DNA of 50,904 nt from Sphingobacteriales bacterium (lineage in GTDB: Bacteria > Bacteroidota > Bacteroidia > UKL13-3). The stretch lies in NCBI GenBank assembly GCA_021298155.1, contig JAJTEN010000014.1, positions 1 to 50,904 of the forward strand, in the 5' to 3' direction. Below the pieces are notes generated by a model, which had not been told where the DNA came from, searched no databases, and worked only from the letters and a program-made list of their open reading frames with translations. The stretch's first letter is position 1. The number at the start of each line of letters is the position of its first letter. Shown here piece after piece: positions 8,812 through 16,531 of this stretch. Made by a program: the position numbers and the translations under genes.

Positions 8812-9795
8812 TTAAACGGCCAATAAACTGCAGCCTCTTAACTCACTTCTATCATGCCTGCCTAAAACTTCAAAACTTCCATCTTGCTGTTTTTTACCAA
8901 GGTCGGAACTAAGGATAAACGAACAGGAATATAGGTTAGCTAAATCAATGATTCGGATTAATCCAGTTTTACCATCAGGCACTTGAGTAAATGGATCATT
9001 TGGGTCAACCACCTGTATTTGCATCCAATTGGGCGCCTGGTAAAATCCGTTTTTACCTGCATAGGCCTGACTCATTAACTCGGTCATTCCGTACTCACTG
9101 AAAATAGCATCTGTAGCAAAAGCTTTGCTGAGTTTGCCAATTAATTCGCTGCGTGTTATTTCTTTTTTGCGGCCCTTCATTCCACCTGTTTCAATTATCT
9201 TTCCTGAACTCATTTGGGTTGGAAATTTTTCTGCGAAATCGAGTAAGGCAAAACTTACCCCAAAAAGAATATAGTTTTGCTTATTTTTTTCGAGTTGAAG
9301 CATTCTCTTCTGAAGGGTTTCGTGTTCAAACATAAAAAATCCACTTAAAGGATTTTTAGACGCTTGCATGAGCTTTTGAACCATGTAAATTAATGAACTT
9401 CCTTCGCGCTCCAAATAAGATGGTAATAATCCTAAGAAGCAAGTATCAGAGGTGTTTCCAAAGCATTGTTCAAATGCTTTAAAAAAACTTTTTTCATATA
9501 TTGTTAAGTCTTTTACATGGTGCAAGCTATTGCCTTGTTTGCCCGTTGCCGAACTGTAAAATATCTTTTCTGCTTGTGATTCAAACGATTTTACTTCAAA
9601 TTTTTTAAAAAATTCAATGGGTAAATAAGGGATTTGATTTAGGTTTTTTACCAAATCAGCAGAAGTTATTCCTACTAAGTTGCAATATTTTTGATATATC
9701 GCATTGTGTTGAAATTGAAATTGAAATACGGCTAAACACAAATCCTCAAAATGTGTTATATTTGGTTCAAATATGCGTTCTGCCAGATGATTCAT
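8812..9795 (-). CDS. LuxE/PaaK-family acyl-protein synthetase
   Basis: 327 residues matching the LuxE acyl-protein synthetase branch of the adenylate-forming superfamily: IPYLPIEFFKKFEVKS near residue 60, the short phosphate-binding YSSATGKQGNS, and the characteristic SEYGMTELMSQAY near 240. LuxE activates a fatty acid as acyl-AMP and holds it as an enzyme thioester. There are no lux genes here, so the native substrate is unknown; in Bacteroidota such proteins are stand-alone. The start is firm because the next Met is far downstream. Its start codon overlaps that of the divergent lipoprotein gene (9787-9795). Confidence 0.75.
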   Translation of the reverse strand: MNHLAERIFEPNITHFEDLCLAVFQFQFQHNAIYQKYCNLVGITSADLVKNLNQIPYLPIEFFKKFEVKSFESQAEKIFYSSATGKQGNSLHHVKDLTIYEKSFFKAFEQCFGNTSDTCFLGLLPSYLEREGSSLIYMVQKLMQASKNPLSGFFMFEHETLQKRMLQLEKNKQNYILFGVSFALLDFAEKFPTQMSSGKIIETGGMKGRKKEITRSELIGKLSKAFATDAIFSEYGMTELMSQAYAGKNGFYQAPNWMQIQVVDPNDPFTQVPDGKTGLIRIIDLANLYSCSFILSSDLGKKQQDGSFEVLGRHDRSELRGCSLLAV

Positions 9796-10359
9796 AACAT
9801 CAAATATACATCAATTTATTTTTTACTTGTACTATCCTTTTTAAGCGCTTGTAAAACTAAGGAAATTTATTCTACTGTTCCTGTTATAGAGTACAAGTCT
9901 TCTGTTTTTTTGCGTGGCAATGATGGTACAGATTCAATAATGATTTTAACATTTACTTTTAAGGATGGTGATGGCGATATTGGATTGAACCAACAAGATA
10001 CCTTTCCACCATTTCAACCGAATAGAAATAGGTATAATAAAGCAGCTAATCCTTTTTATTATAACCTACATATAGACTACTTTGAAAAAGATAATAATGT
10101 ATTTAGTCAGGTTATTAAAGAATTAGAGCCAGATTCAATTCCACCTGTGTATGATACCTTAAAATATGTGTACAGAATAGAAAATATTACACCTGAAGGA
10201 AGGCATAAAGCCATTAGAGGTGATATAGAAGTAAAAATTGCACCATCACCTCACTTTGATGCTAAAGATACGGTTGTGTATCAGTTTTATGTTTATGATA
10301 GAAATTTAAACAAGAGTAATGTAGTGCGGAGTCCAGAATTGGTTTGGAAGCGAAACTAA
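9787..10359 (+). CDS. Putative lipoprotein
   Basis: From the ATG at 9787 the product is 190 residues. It begins MIHNIKYTSIYFLLVLSFLSAC, a signal peptide with lipobox and Cys at residue 22. A longer in-frame start at 9751 would add residues that disturb the signal peptide and would extend into the LuxE-like gene, so I prefer 9787. The body has Asp-rich turns (FKDGDGDIGLNQQDTFPPF) and beta-strand patterns. I do not recognise the family beyond a conserved-looking Bacteroidota lipoprotein. Its start overlaps the divergent LuxE-like start. Confidence 0.7.
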   Translation: MIHNIKYTSIYFLLVLSFLSACKTKEIYSTVPVIEYKSSVFLRGNDGTDSIMILTFTFKDGDGDIGLNQQDTFPPFQPNRNRYNKAANPFYYNLHIDYFEKDNNVFSQVIKELEPDSIPPVYDTLKYVYRIENITPEGRHKAIRGDIEVKIAPSPHFDAKDTVVYQFYVYDRNLNKSNVVRSPELVWKRN

Positions 10360-10360
10360 A

Positions 10361-10385
10361 AAACCACCCTTATGAGGTGGTTTTT
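10361..10385 (+). terminator. Terminator of lipoprotein gene
   Basis: AAACCACC at 10361-10368 pairs with GGTGGTTT at 10376-10383 across a 7-nt loop, with Ts following. It begins directly after the stop codon. Confidence 0.75.
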
Positions 10386-10417
10386 AAATATGTTTTTATG
10401 CCTTTCAGCCTATCTTA

Positions 10418-10660
10418 TTAAAAGTCGTCATCATCATCGTCATCATCGTCGAATGGATCGAAGGTTTTGGGCATAACAATATCTGCATCATTTAAATCAG
10501 CATCTAAGTCGTCCTCTTCATTCTCGTCCAAATCATTCTTTTCATCTAAATCATCTTCATCCTCATCGTCTACAAGGTAGTTCTTTTTCGGACTCGTTTT
10601 CTTAGGCGCTTCTTTTTTAATTGCCGCCACTTTTACTGCTGGTTTTTTAGCCTTAGTCAT
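10418..10660 (-). CDS. Small polyampholyte protein with poly-Asp tail
   Basis: 80 residues in two charge blocks. Residues 1-27 are Lys/Ala/Pro-rich (KKPAVKVAAIKKEAPKKTS) and residues 30-80 are almost only Asp, Glu, Leu and Asn, ending in a run of nine Asp and a Phe. No hydrophobic core is expected, so it should be disordered. The basic half could bind nucleic acid, and the acidic half could bind a basic partner or metal; both are inference. A promoter match upstream and its own start support a real gene. The poly-Asp tail is coded by an impure GAT/GAC run that could slip in replication. I do not know a characterised homologue. Confidence 0.65.
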   Translation of the reverse strand: MTKAKKPAVKVAAIKKEAPKKTSPKKNYLVDDEDEDDLDEKNDLDENEEDDLDADLNDADIVMPKTFDPFDDDDDDDDDF

Positions 10661-10682
10661 GCTCCTGAATTTTTTCTCTTTA

Positions 10683-10690
10683 CAAATTTA
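10683..10690 (-). promoter_or_regulatory. -7 box of the polyampholyte gene promoter
   Basis: Read on the minus strand this is TAAATTTG, a perfect TAnnTTTG match, 22 nt before the ATG at 10660. A TTGAC at 10711-10715 (minus) is a possible -33 element. Confidence 0.45.
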
Positions 10691-10788
10691 AGCGTTAAAA
10701 TTTTCAAAATGTCAAGGAAAAAAAAGTTTCCTATTCATTCCGTGAAATAAAGTTTCAAATTTTAAAAAATCAATAGCTTGAAAAGATT

Positions 10789-11691
10789 TTAGAAAAAAAT
10801 ATTTTGTGCTACTTTAAAGGTTTGGCAATGAGCATCCACGATGTCTGAAATTCTTGGAGAATAGCCTCCTCCCATAGCACAAACAACCGGAATTTGAAGT
10901 GCTTTGGCCGAATTAAATACTATTTCATCGCGTATTTTACAACCTTGCATGCTTAAATTTAATTTTCCAAGTTTATCACTAGCCAACACATCCACGCCAC
11001 ATAAATAAAAAATGATATCGGGTTTGTGGGTTGATAATACCAATGGTAAATGTTCTTGCAGCAGACTAATATAGCTAGCGTCATTTGTTCCTGCCTTCAA
11101 TGGAATATCTAAATCGGATACTTCTTTATGAAATGGATAATTATCTCCTGCGTGCATGCTCATAGTATAAACGGCTGGGTTATCTTTAAAGATTGCAGCT
11201 GTTCCGTTTCCTTGGTGTACGTCTAAGTCAACGATTAAAATTCGTTTTACTTTTTGCTGAACCAAAAGCATATTAGCTGCGTAGGCCATATCGTTTAATA
11301 AGCAAAATCCTTCGCCTCTATCTGCAAACGCATGATGGGTTCCACCAGCTATATTCATAGCTACGCCGTCTTGCAATGCAAAATATGCGCAGTCTAAGGT
11401 GCCTTGAATAAGACATTTTTCTCTTTCAATAAGCGCCTTAGAAATTGGAAAACCAATTCTTCTAATAGCTGAAGCATCCAAGGTTAATTCATCTAAGTGT
11501 CTTAAATAATTCGCGCTGTGCGTGTGCAAAATATCTTCTGTTTGAGCCAATGTTGGTTCAAACAAATCAGACTCCTGAATAATTCCTTCGTATAAAAGTT
11601 GCTTGGGTATCAGATCGTATTTTTCCATAGGAAAACGATGTCCCGCAGGTAAAGGATGCTGATATAGAGGCGAAAAGGCAATCTTAAACAT
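10789..11691 (-). CDS. Histone deacetylase-family (AcuC-like) deacetylase
   Basis: 300 residues of the class I/II histone deacetylase/acetoin utilisation (AcuC) family. Zn and active-site motifs are visible: GGTHHAFADRGEGFCLLND near residue 118 (the His-His pair), ILIVDLDVHQGNGTAAIF near 150 (Asp and His ligands), and YLCGVDVLASDKLGKL near 230 (third metal ligand Asp). The family removes acetyl or other acyl groups from lysine, polyamines or small molecules; the substrate cannot be predicted here. It is divergent from pntAA with 89 nt between the starts. Confidence 0.85.
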   Translation of the reverse strand: MFKIAFSPLYQHPLPAGHRFPMEKYDLIPKQLLYEGIIQESDLFEPTLAQTEDILHTHSANYLRHLDELTLDASAIRRIGFPISKALIEREKCLIQGTLDCAYFALQDGVAMNIAGGTHHAFADRGEGFCLLNDMAYAANMLLVQQKVKRILIVDLDVHQGNGTAAIFKDNPAVYTMSMHAGDNYPFHKEVSDLDIPLKAGTNDASYISLLQEHLPLVLSTHKPDIIFYLCGVDVLASDKLGKLNLSMQGCKIRDEIVFNSAKALQIPVVCAMGGGYSPRISDIVDAHCQTFKVAQNIFF

Positions 11692-11780
11692 AATATAATT
11701 TGTAGGAAAATAGATTTTAAAACGTAATATTGAATTAAATTAGCAATGGCAAAGTAAGCTATTGCATAAGCGTATACCAA

Positions 11781-12881
11781 ATGAAGATTGCAGTATTAAA
11801 AGAAACACGTTATGCCGAAAATCGCGTGGCACTTACTCCTCAGGTAGCTCAGCAACTTATTAAAGTTGGGCATACTATACAAATTGAAGAGGGAGCGGGG
11901 TATGCATCAAACTTTAGTAATGATGCCTACGAAAAAGTAGGATGTGAAATTGCTGATAAAACGGCAATCTTGGCTCGAGCCGAAGTTTTACTTAAGGTAA
12001 ATGCACCCGATCCATCGGAAATTGAGTTGATGAAAGAAGGAACTGTTTTAATTTCATACCTGTATGCTACCTTTAACACAGATTTGGTTCAGCAATTGAA
12101 TGCAAAGAAGATAAGCGCTTTTGCTATGGATGCCATTCCAAGAATTTCACGCGCTCAAAATATGGATGCCTTGAGTTCGCAGGCGAATTTGGCAGGCTAT
12201 AAAGCGGTCATTTTAGGGGCTGCTCAAATGGGAAAAATTTTCCCGTTATTAATGACAGCTGCCGGAACATTAACACCTGCGCGTGTATTAATTTATGGTG
12301 CTGGGGTGGCTGGACTCCAAGCGGTGGCTACGGCTAAGCGTTTGGGTGCTGTTGTTGAAGTAAGCGATGTGCGACCAGAAACTAAAGAGCAAGTAGAGAG
12401 TTTAGGAGGTAAATTTATTGAGGTTAAATCTGATGAGACTGCTAAAGTAGAAGGAGGTTATGCCAAAGAAGTTTCTGCCGACTATTTAGCAAAACAAAAG
12501 GAAGCTGTAAATAAGAGTTTGTTTCAGGCAGATTTAGTAATAACTACCGCATTAGTGATGGGTAAAAAGGCCCCAATTTTAATTACAGAAGATCAAGTAA
12601 AGCAAATGAAGTTAGGTGCTGTTATTGTTGATATGGCAGTAGAGCAGGGTGGTAATTGCGAACTAAGTGAATATGATAAAACCATAGTTAAACACGGTGT
12701 TCAAGTAATAGGACCAGCAAACTTACCTGCTACCTTGCCTCAAAATGCGAGTGAACTGTATGCAAAAAACATTCAAAATTTACTCAATCTCCTTGCAACC
12801 AAAGAGGCCTTTAAATGGGAACTTGAAGAAGATATTACCAAAGGAACATTAATCTGCCATGCAGGAAAGTTGATGAAATAA
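11781..12881 (+). CDS. pntAA: NAD(P) transhydrogenase subunit alpha, soluble part
   Basis: 366 residues, domain I of proton-translocating transhydrogenase, which binds NAD(H). The N-terminus (MKIAVLKETRYAENRVALTP) is typical of the alanine dehydrogenase/PNT family, and the NAD-binding Rossmann motif IYGAGVAGLQAVATAKRLGA lies near residue 172. The complex uses the proton gradient to reduce NADP+ with NADH. As in many bacteria outside the enterics, the alpha subunit is split in two genes; the membrane part pntAB follows after a 96-nt gap filled by a heptamer repeat. Confidence 0.95.
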   Translation: MKIAVLKETRYAENRVALTPQVAQQLIKVGHTIQIEEGAGYASNFSNDAYEKVGCEIADKTAILARAEVLLKVNAPDPSEIELMKEGTVLISYLYATFNTDLVQQLNAKKISAFAMDAIPRISRAQNMDALSSQANLAGYKAVILGAAQMGKIFPLLMTAAGTLTPARVLIYGAGVAGLQAVATAKRLGAVVEVSDVRPETKEQVESLGGKFIEVKSDETAKVEGGYAKEVSADYLAKQKEAVNKSLFQADLVITTALVMGKKAPILITEDQVKQMKLGAVIVDMAVEQGGNCELSEYDKTIVKHGVQVIGPANLPATLPQNASELYAKNIQNLLNLLATKEAFKWELEEDITKGTLICHAGKLMK

Positions 12882-12886
12882 TTACG

Positions 12887-12977
12887 AAAACCCAAAACCC
12901 AAAACCCAAAACCCAAAACCCAAAACCCAAAACCCAAAACCCCAAACCCAAAACCCAAAACCCAAAACCCAAAACCC
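12887..12977 (+). repeat. 13-copy heptamer array (AAAACCC)n inside the pnt operon
   Basis: Thirteen consecutive copies of AAAACCC fill 12887-12977. Twelve are exact; the ninth is CAAACCC. The last copy ends on the base before the pntAB ATG. The minus strand is (GGGTTTT)13, a sequence able to form G-quadruplexes. The array occupies nearly the whole pntAA-pntAB gap, including the ribosome-binding region. Confidence 0.97.
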
Positions 12978-13271
12978 ATGCTAACTATATTAACAGAAAA
13001 CGTAGAACTCATTTACCTCATTATCTTAATGATTTTTGTGGGTATCGAATTAATTGGTCATGTGCCAAGTGTATTACACACGCCATTAATGAGTGGGGCT
13101 AATGCCATCCACGGAGTGGTTATAATTGGTTCAATCATTGTTATGGGTGAGGCCGAGCAATTGCCTTCATTACTACTTGGATTTTTGGCTGTAATTCTTG
13201 GTACGCTTAATGTGGTAGGCGGATTTGTGGTAACGGATAGAATGTTAGAAATGTTTAAGAAGAAGAAATAA
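12978..13271 (+). CDS. pntAB: NAD(P) transhydrogenase subunit alpha, membrane part
   Basis: 97 residues with three predicted membrane helices (IYLIILMIFVGIELIGHVPS; GANAIHGVVIIGSIIVMGEA; LPSLLLGFLAVILGTLNVVG). The conserved PLMSGANAIHGVV segment marks it as the PntA domain II piece. It forms the proton channel with PntB. The ATG abuts the heptamer array, so its translation initiation context is repeat DNA. pntB follows after 4 nt. Confidence 0.93.
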   Translation: MLTILTENVELIYLIILMIFVGIELIGHVPSVLHTPLMSGANAIHGVVIIGSIIVMGEAEQLPSLLLGFLAVILGTLNVVGGFVVTDRMLEMFKKKK

Positions 13272-13275
13272 AAAA

Positions 13276-14733
13276 ATGGAAAACAATATACTTCAACTCA
13301 TATACTTATTAGCTTCCATCACATTTATTGTGGGACTAAAATTTTTGGGAAATCCTGCCTCGGCGCGCAAAGGGAATTTAATCGCTGCATTTGGTATGGG
13401 TATTGCCATATTTGGTACAATTTTCTTATATCAGAATCCCGATTCTGGGAAGCATTTGCATAATATCGGGTTTGTTTTTGCGGCCCTAGCCATAGGAACA
13501 TTGTTGGGTTTTATTGCTGCCAAAAAAGTACAAATGACCGCCATGCCAGAAATGGTGAGTTTGTTCAACGGAATGGGAGGCGCTTGTGCCATGCTTATTT
13601 CAATTATAGAATTTCAACATTTAAATCAAACACTGGCCGAACCAATCTCTCTGGTGATGGCTTTAACACCCGGATTCACGAATGCCTTAACGGGAAAGTT
13701 AATTATCATTTTGTTGGGAATGATTATTGGCTCAGTTTCTTTTTCGGGTAGTATGGTAGCTTGGGGTAAGTTAAGTGGTAATGTAAAAGATAAAAGTTTG
13801 GGTCGGCAACAGCTTATAAACATTGGTTTGTTGTTCGTTATTTTTGCTTTTGCTTACCTTGTAATTGGTGGCAATGGTGAACATACAAGCTTGTTCTTCT
13901 ATTTGGTTCTTGCCTTGTCTTTATTGTATGGCGTATTGTTTGTATTGCCAATTGGTGGTGCAGATATGCCTGTTGTTATTTCTTTACTTAATTCATTTAC
14001 TGGAGTAGCTGCCGCTTTTGGTGGTTTCTTATACGATAATAAAGTAATGTTGGTGGGCGGTATTTTGGTAGGTTCAGCCGGAACCTTATTAACCATAGTG
14101 ATGTGTAAAGCAATGAATAGGTCTTTGCTTAATGTGCTTATTGGAAACTTTGGCGGCGGGGCTAAAGGAGAAGCTGCAACTAGCAGCAGTTTTGAGGGGA
14201 GTATCAAAGAGCTTACAGCTAGTGATGCAGCTATTTTAATGCGCTATGCCAAAAAGGTAATTATTGTGCCAGGATACGGATTAGCGGTAGCGCAGGCACA
14301 GCATGTGGTGCACGATTTGGAATTACTACTAGAGTCTGAAGGCGTGGAGGTGAAATATGCCATACACCCTGTAGCCGGTAGAATGCCCGGACATATGAAT
14401 GTGTTGTTGGCAGAAAGTAATGTGAGCTACGATAAATTATTGGAGATGGAAGAGATCAATCCAGAGTTTGCTTCTACCGATGTGGTATTGGTTGTGGGAG
14501 CAAATGATGTAGTAAATCCTGCTGCTAAAACTGATCCAAATTCACCTATTTATGGAATGCCTATTTTGGATGTAGAAAATGCGGCTAATGTTATTGTAAA
14601 CAAGCGTTCAATGAAGGCAGGTTATGCGGGTATAGAAAATGAGTTGTTCTTTAAACCTAAAACGAGCATGTTATTTGGTGATGCCAAGAAGGCATTAACC
14701 GAACTTGTAAATGAGATAAAGGCCTTGGGTTAA
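13276..14733 (+). CDS. pntB: NAD(P) transhydrogenase subunit beta
   Basis: 485 residues. About eight or nine membrane helices in the first 270 residues form most of the proton channel, and the C-terminal soluble domain binds NADP(H): PGYGLAVAQAQHVVHDL near 335 and HPVAGRMPGHMNVLLAE near 372 are the diagnostic NADP-binding loops, followed by LVVGANDVVNPAA. Length is normal. The last gene of the operon; its stop lies 4 nt from the end of the convergent DUF4159 gene, with no hairpin between them. Confidence 0.95.
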   Translation: MENNILQLIYLLASITFIVGLKFLGNPASARKGNLIAAFGMGIAIFGTIFLYQNPDSGKHLHNIGFVFAALAIGTLLGFIAAKKVQMTAMPEMVSLFNGMGGACAMLISIIEFQHLNQTLAEPISLVMALTPGFTNALTGKLIIILLGMIIGSVSFSGSMVAWGKLSGNVKDKSLGRQQLINIGLLFVIFAFAYLVIGGNGEHTSLFFYLVLALSLLYGVLFVLPIGGADMPVVISLLNSFTGVAAAFGGFLYDNKVMLVGGILVGSAGTLLTIVMCKAMNRSLLNVLIGNFGGGAKGEAATSSSFEGSIKELTASDAAILMRYAKKVIIVPGYGLAVAQAQHVVHDLELLLESEGVEVKYAIHPVAGRMPGHMNVLLAESNVSYDKLLEMEEINPEFASTDVVLVVGANDVVNPAAKTDPNSPIYGMPILDVENAANVIVNKRSMKAGYAGIENELFFKPKTSMLFGDAKKALTELVNEIKALG

Positions 14734-14737
14734 TTTA

Positions 14738-15397
14738 CTATTTCATAAACGCATAGCTAACAATATTTGCGCCCATTTGTAGGGCTTTTTGCCTAATTGG
14801 TTCAGGGTCGTTATGCACTTCACGGTCTTCCCAACCATTGCCTAAATCGCATTCATATGTGTAAAAGCAAATTACCCTACCCTCATACATTAACCCAAAA
14901 CCTTGGGCCGGTTTATTGTCGTGTTCGTGCACTTTAGGTAAGCCATTATTAAAACTAAAAGGTTTTTGATATATTGTATGGTTGAAAGGCAATTCAACCC
15001 AGTTTAATTCTGGGAATACCTTTTTCATTTCGCGCCTAAAAAACTTGTCTAAACCATAATTATCGTCGGCATGCAGAAATCCGCCAGCCAATAAATAATT
15101 GCGTAAATTTTTAGCCTCTTGCTCAGAAAAAACAATATTGCCATGACCAGTAAGGTGCACAAATGGATAATTAAATAATTCTGCACTGCCTACTTCAATA
15201 ATATCTTCCTCTGCAGCAATTTGCATATTCAGCTGTTTGTTGCAAAAGGCAATTAGGTTAGGTAGAGAGGTTTTATTGGCATACCAATCGCCACCACCAT
15301 TGTATTTTAACTTCGCTATTTTTATGGCCGGAGCTGGCGAAAATGAAGTAAATAGCAATACAACAAGGGTGTAAAAGAAGACTTTAAATATGCGCAT
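14738..15397 (-). CDS. DUF4159 domain secreted protein
   Basis: 219 residues with a signal peptide (MRIFKVFFYTLVVLLFTSFS). The body KIAKLKYNGGGDWYANKTSL, then YPFVHLTGHGNIVFSEQE and YLLAGGFLHADDNYG, is the DUF4159 fold, related to class I glutamine-amidotransferase/ThuA-like domains. Biochemical function is not known; in Bacteroidota it is commonly periplasmic. It is the last gene of a minus-strand group with the 16177 gene and rsmE, 57 nt after rsmE. Confidence 0.8.
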   Translation of the reverse strand: MRIFKVFFYTLVVLLFTSFSPAPAIKIAKLKYNGGGDWYANKTSLPNLIAFCNKQLNMQIAAEEDIIEVGSAELFNYPFVHLTGHGNIVFSEQEAKNLRNYLLAGGFLHADDNYGLDKFFRREMKKVFPELNWVELPFNHTIYQKPFSFNNGLPKVHEHDNKPAQGFGLMYEGRVICFYTYECDLGNGWEDREVHNDPEPIRQKALQMGANIVSYAFMK

Positions 15398-15454
15398 AGT
15401 GCAAATATGAATGCTAAATCCCTTATTCTGAAATAAAATTTTTGATGGCCAGAT

Positions 15455-16174
15455 TTAAGGGTGTAAAACAGATTTAGAAGCCAAGCAAGCGCATACTAAA
15501 ACGGCCGCTGTTTCGCTTCTCAAAATGGTTGAACCCAATGAGCAAGGGGCAAAATTATGCGCCTTAGCGGCTTCAACTTCTTGGGGGGTAAAATCGCCTT
15601 CCGGACCAATACAAATAATATTTTTGGTGTTTTTTGGGTCTGGCATTAAATGCATTAAATGACCCGTTTTATCACTTTCGCACCAAGCAATCCATTTATT
15701 GCTTATATCTTCTGTTTGATCCAAAAATGATGCAAAAGATTGCATTGGGTGAATCTTTGGGAGGAAGAATTGTTTGCTTTGCTTAATGGCAGAAATGGCT
15801 ATTTTTTCGCAGCGTTCCAGGTTTATTTTATCTCGTTCACTTTGTTTAGTTTCAATAAAACTAATTTCATCAACGCCAATTTCAATACATTTTTCTATCA
15901 TCCATTCTATGCGTTCAATACTTTTTGTAGGTGAAATAGCTATGTGCAGGTGGTAGTTTCTAGTTGGCTTATGAAAAATACGTTGGATTATTTCGCCACT
16001 ACATTTTTTTGGGTTGTCTGATGTGATAGTCGCAACTGCCTCGGTACCTTTCCCATCTATCAGCCTAATTTCATCGCCTTTCTTTTTACGTAAAACACGT
16101 ATGCAATGTTTTGATTCTTCTTCAGAAAATTCAAATGTGGCCTGGTTTAAATGAGGTAAGTAAAAGAGTTGCAT
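15455..16174 (-). CDS. rsmE: 16S rRNA (uracil1498-N3)-methyltransferase
   Basis: 239 residues of the RsmE/SPOUT family. An N-terminal PUA-like domain (HCIRVLRKKKGDEIRLIDGKG) is followed by the trefoil-knot SAM-binding domain with IICIGPEGDFTPQEVEAA near residue 187 and LGSTILRSETAAVLVCACL at the C-terminus, both diagnostic. It methylates U1498 in the decoding region of 16S rRNA. The gene starts 2 nt after the stop of the small membrane protein gene, so the two are probably translated from one message. Confidence 0.93.
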   Translation of the reverse strand: MQLFYLPHLNQATFEFSEEESKHCIRVLRKKKGDEIRLIDGKGTEAVATITSDNPKKCSGEIIQRIFHKPTRNYHLHIAISPTKSIERIEWMIEKCIEIGVDEISFIETKQSERDKINLERCEKIAISAIKQSKQFFLPKIHPMQSFASFLDQTEDISNKWIAWCESDKTGHLMHLMPDPKNTKNIICIGPEGDFTPQEVEAAKAHNFAPCSLGSTILRSETAAVLVCACLASKSVLHP

Positions 16175-16176
16175 AA

Positions 16177-16467
16177 TCAGTTTATCCAGGTTTTAACAAG
16201 CTTAATAATAACAATGATTAATCCAATAAAAGAAAGCGAAAAACTAAACCAAGTGAGGTATAATTCGTTTGTGGTGAAGATTTGAAAAGTTTCACTTTCT
16301 ATGAAGTTAATCTTATACATCATTCCACCTGATGCTTGCATTTGTTTACTAAGGTAGTGTACCAATAGTTTATTCAGGCTAATGATGGTAAAGAGTAACA
16401 GAGTTCCACCAAGCACCATCAGGTTCAGGGAAAACATAAAGCCCGCCAATGGATCTTTTCGCATCAT
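16177..16467 (-). CDS. Small two-helix membrane protein
   Basis: 96 residues with hydrophobic helices at about 9-30 (FMFSLNLMVLGGTLLLFTII) and 69-92 (LTWFSFSLSFIGLIIVIIKL) and a polar middle. No family recognised. It starts downstream of the pckA terminator and its stop lies 2 nt before rsmE. A role in respiration is possible from general appearance but not supported. Confidence 0.55.
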   Translation of the reverse strand: MMRKDPLAGFMFSLNLMVLGGTLLLFTIISLNKLLVHYLSKQMQASGGMMYKINFIESETFQIFTTNELYLTWFSFSLSFIGLIIVIIKLVKTWIN

Positions 16468-16482
16468 GGGGTAAAAATAAAA

Positions 16483-16515
16483 AAAGAGACACCCAATTGG
16501 ATGTCTCTTTTTTTT
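16483..16515 (-). terminator. Terminator of pckA
   Basis: AAAGAGACA at 16483-16491 pairs with TGTCTCTTT at 16502-16510, and an inner CC/GG extends it. With A and T tracts on the two sides it can also act on the opposite strand. Confidence 0.8.
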
Positions 16516-16531
16516 AAAGTATTCACAATAA

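Noticed and set aside
12773-13012. Minus-strand open frame of 79 codons with a seven-residue period (WVLGFGF)
   Set aside because: The period is only the translation of the heptamer array, three 7-nt units making seven codons. The rest is antisense to pntAA and pntAB.
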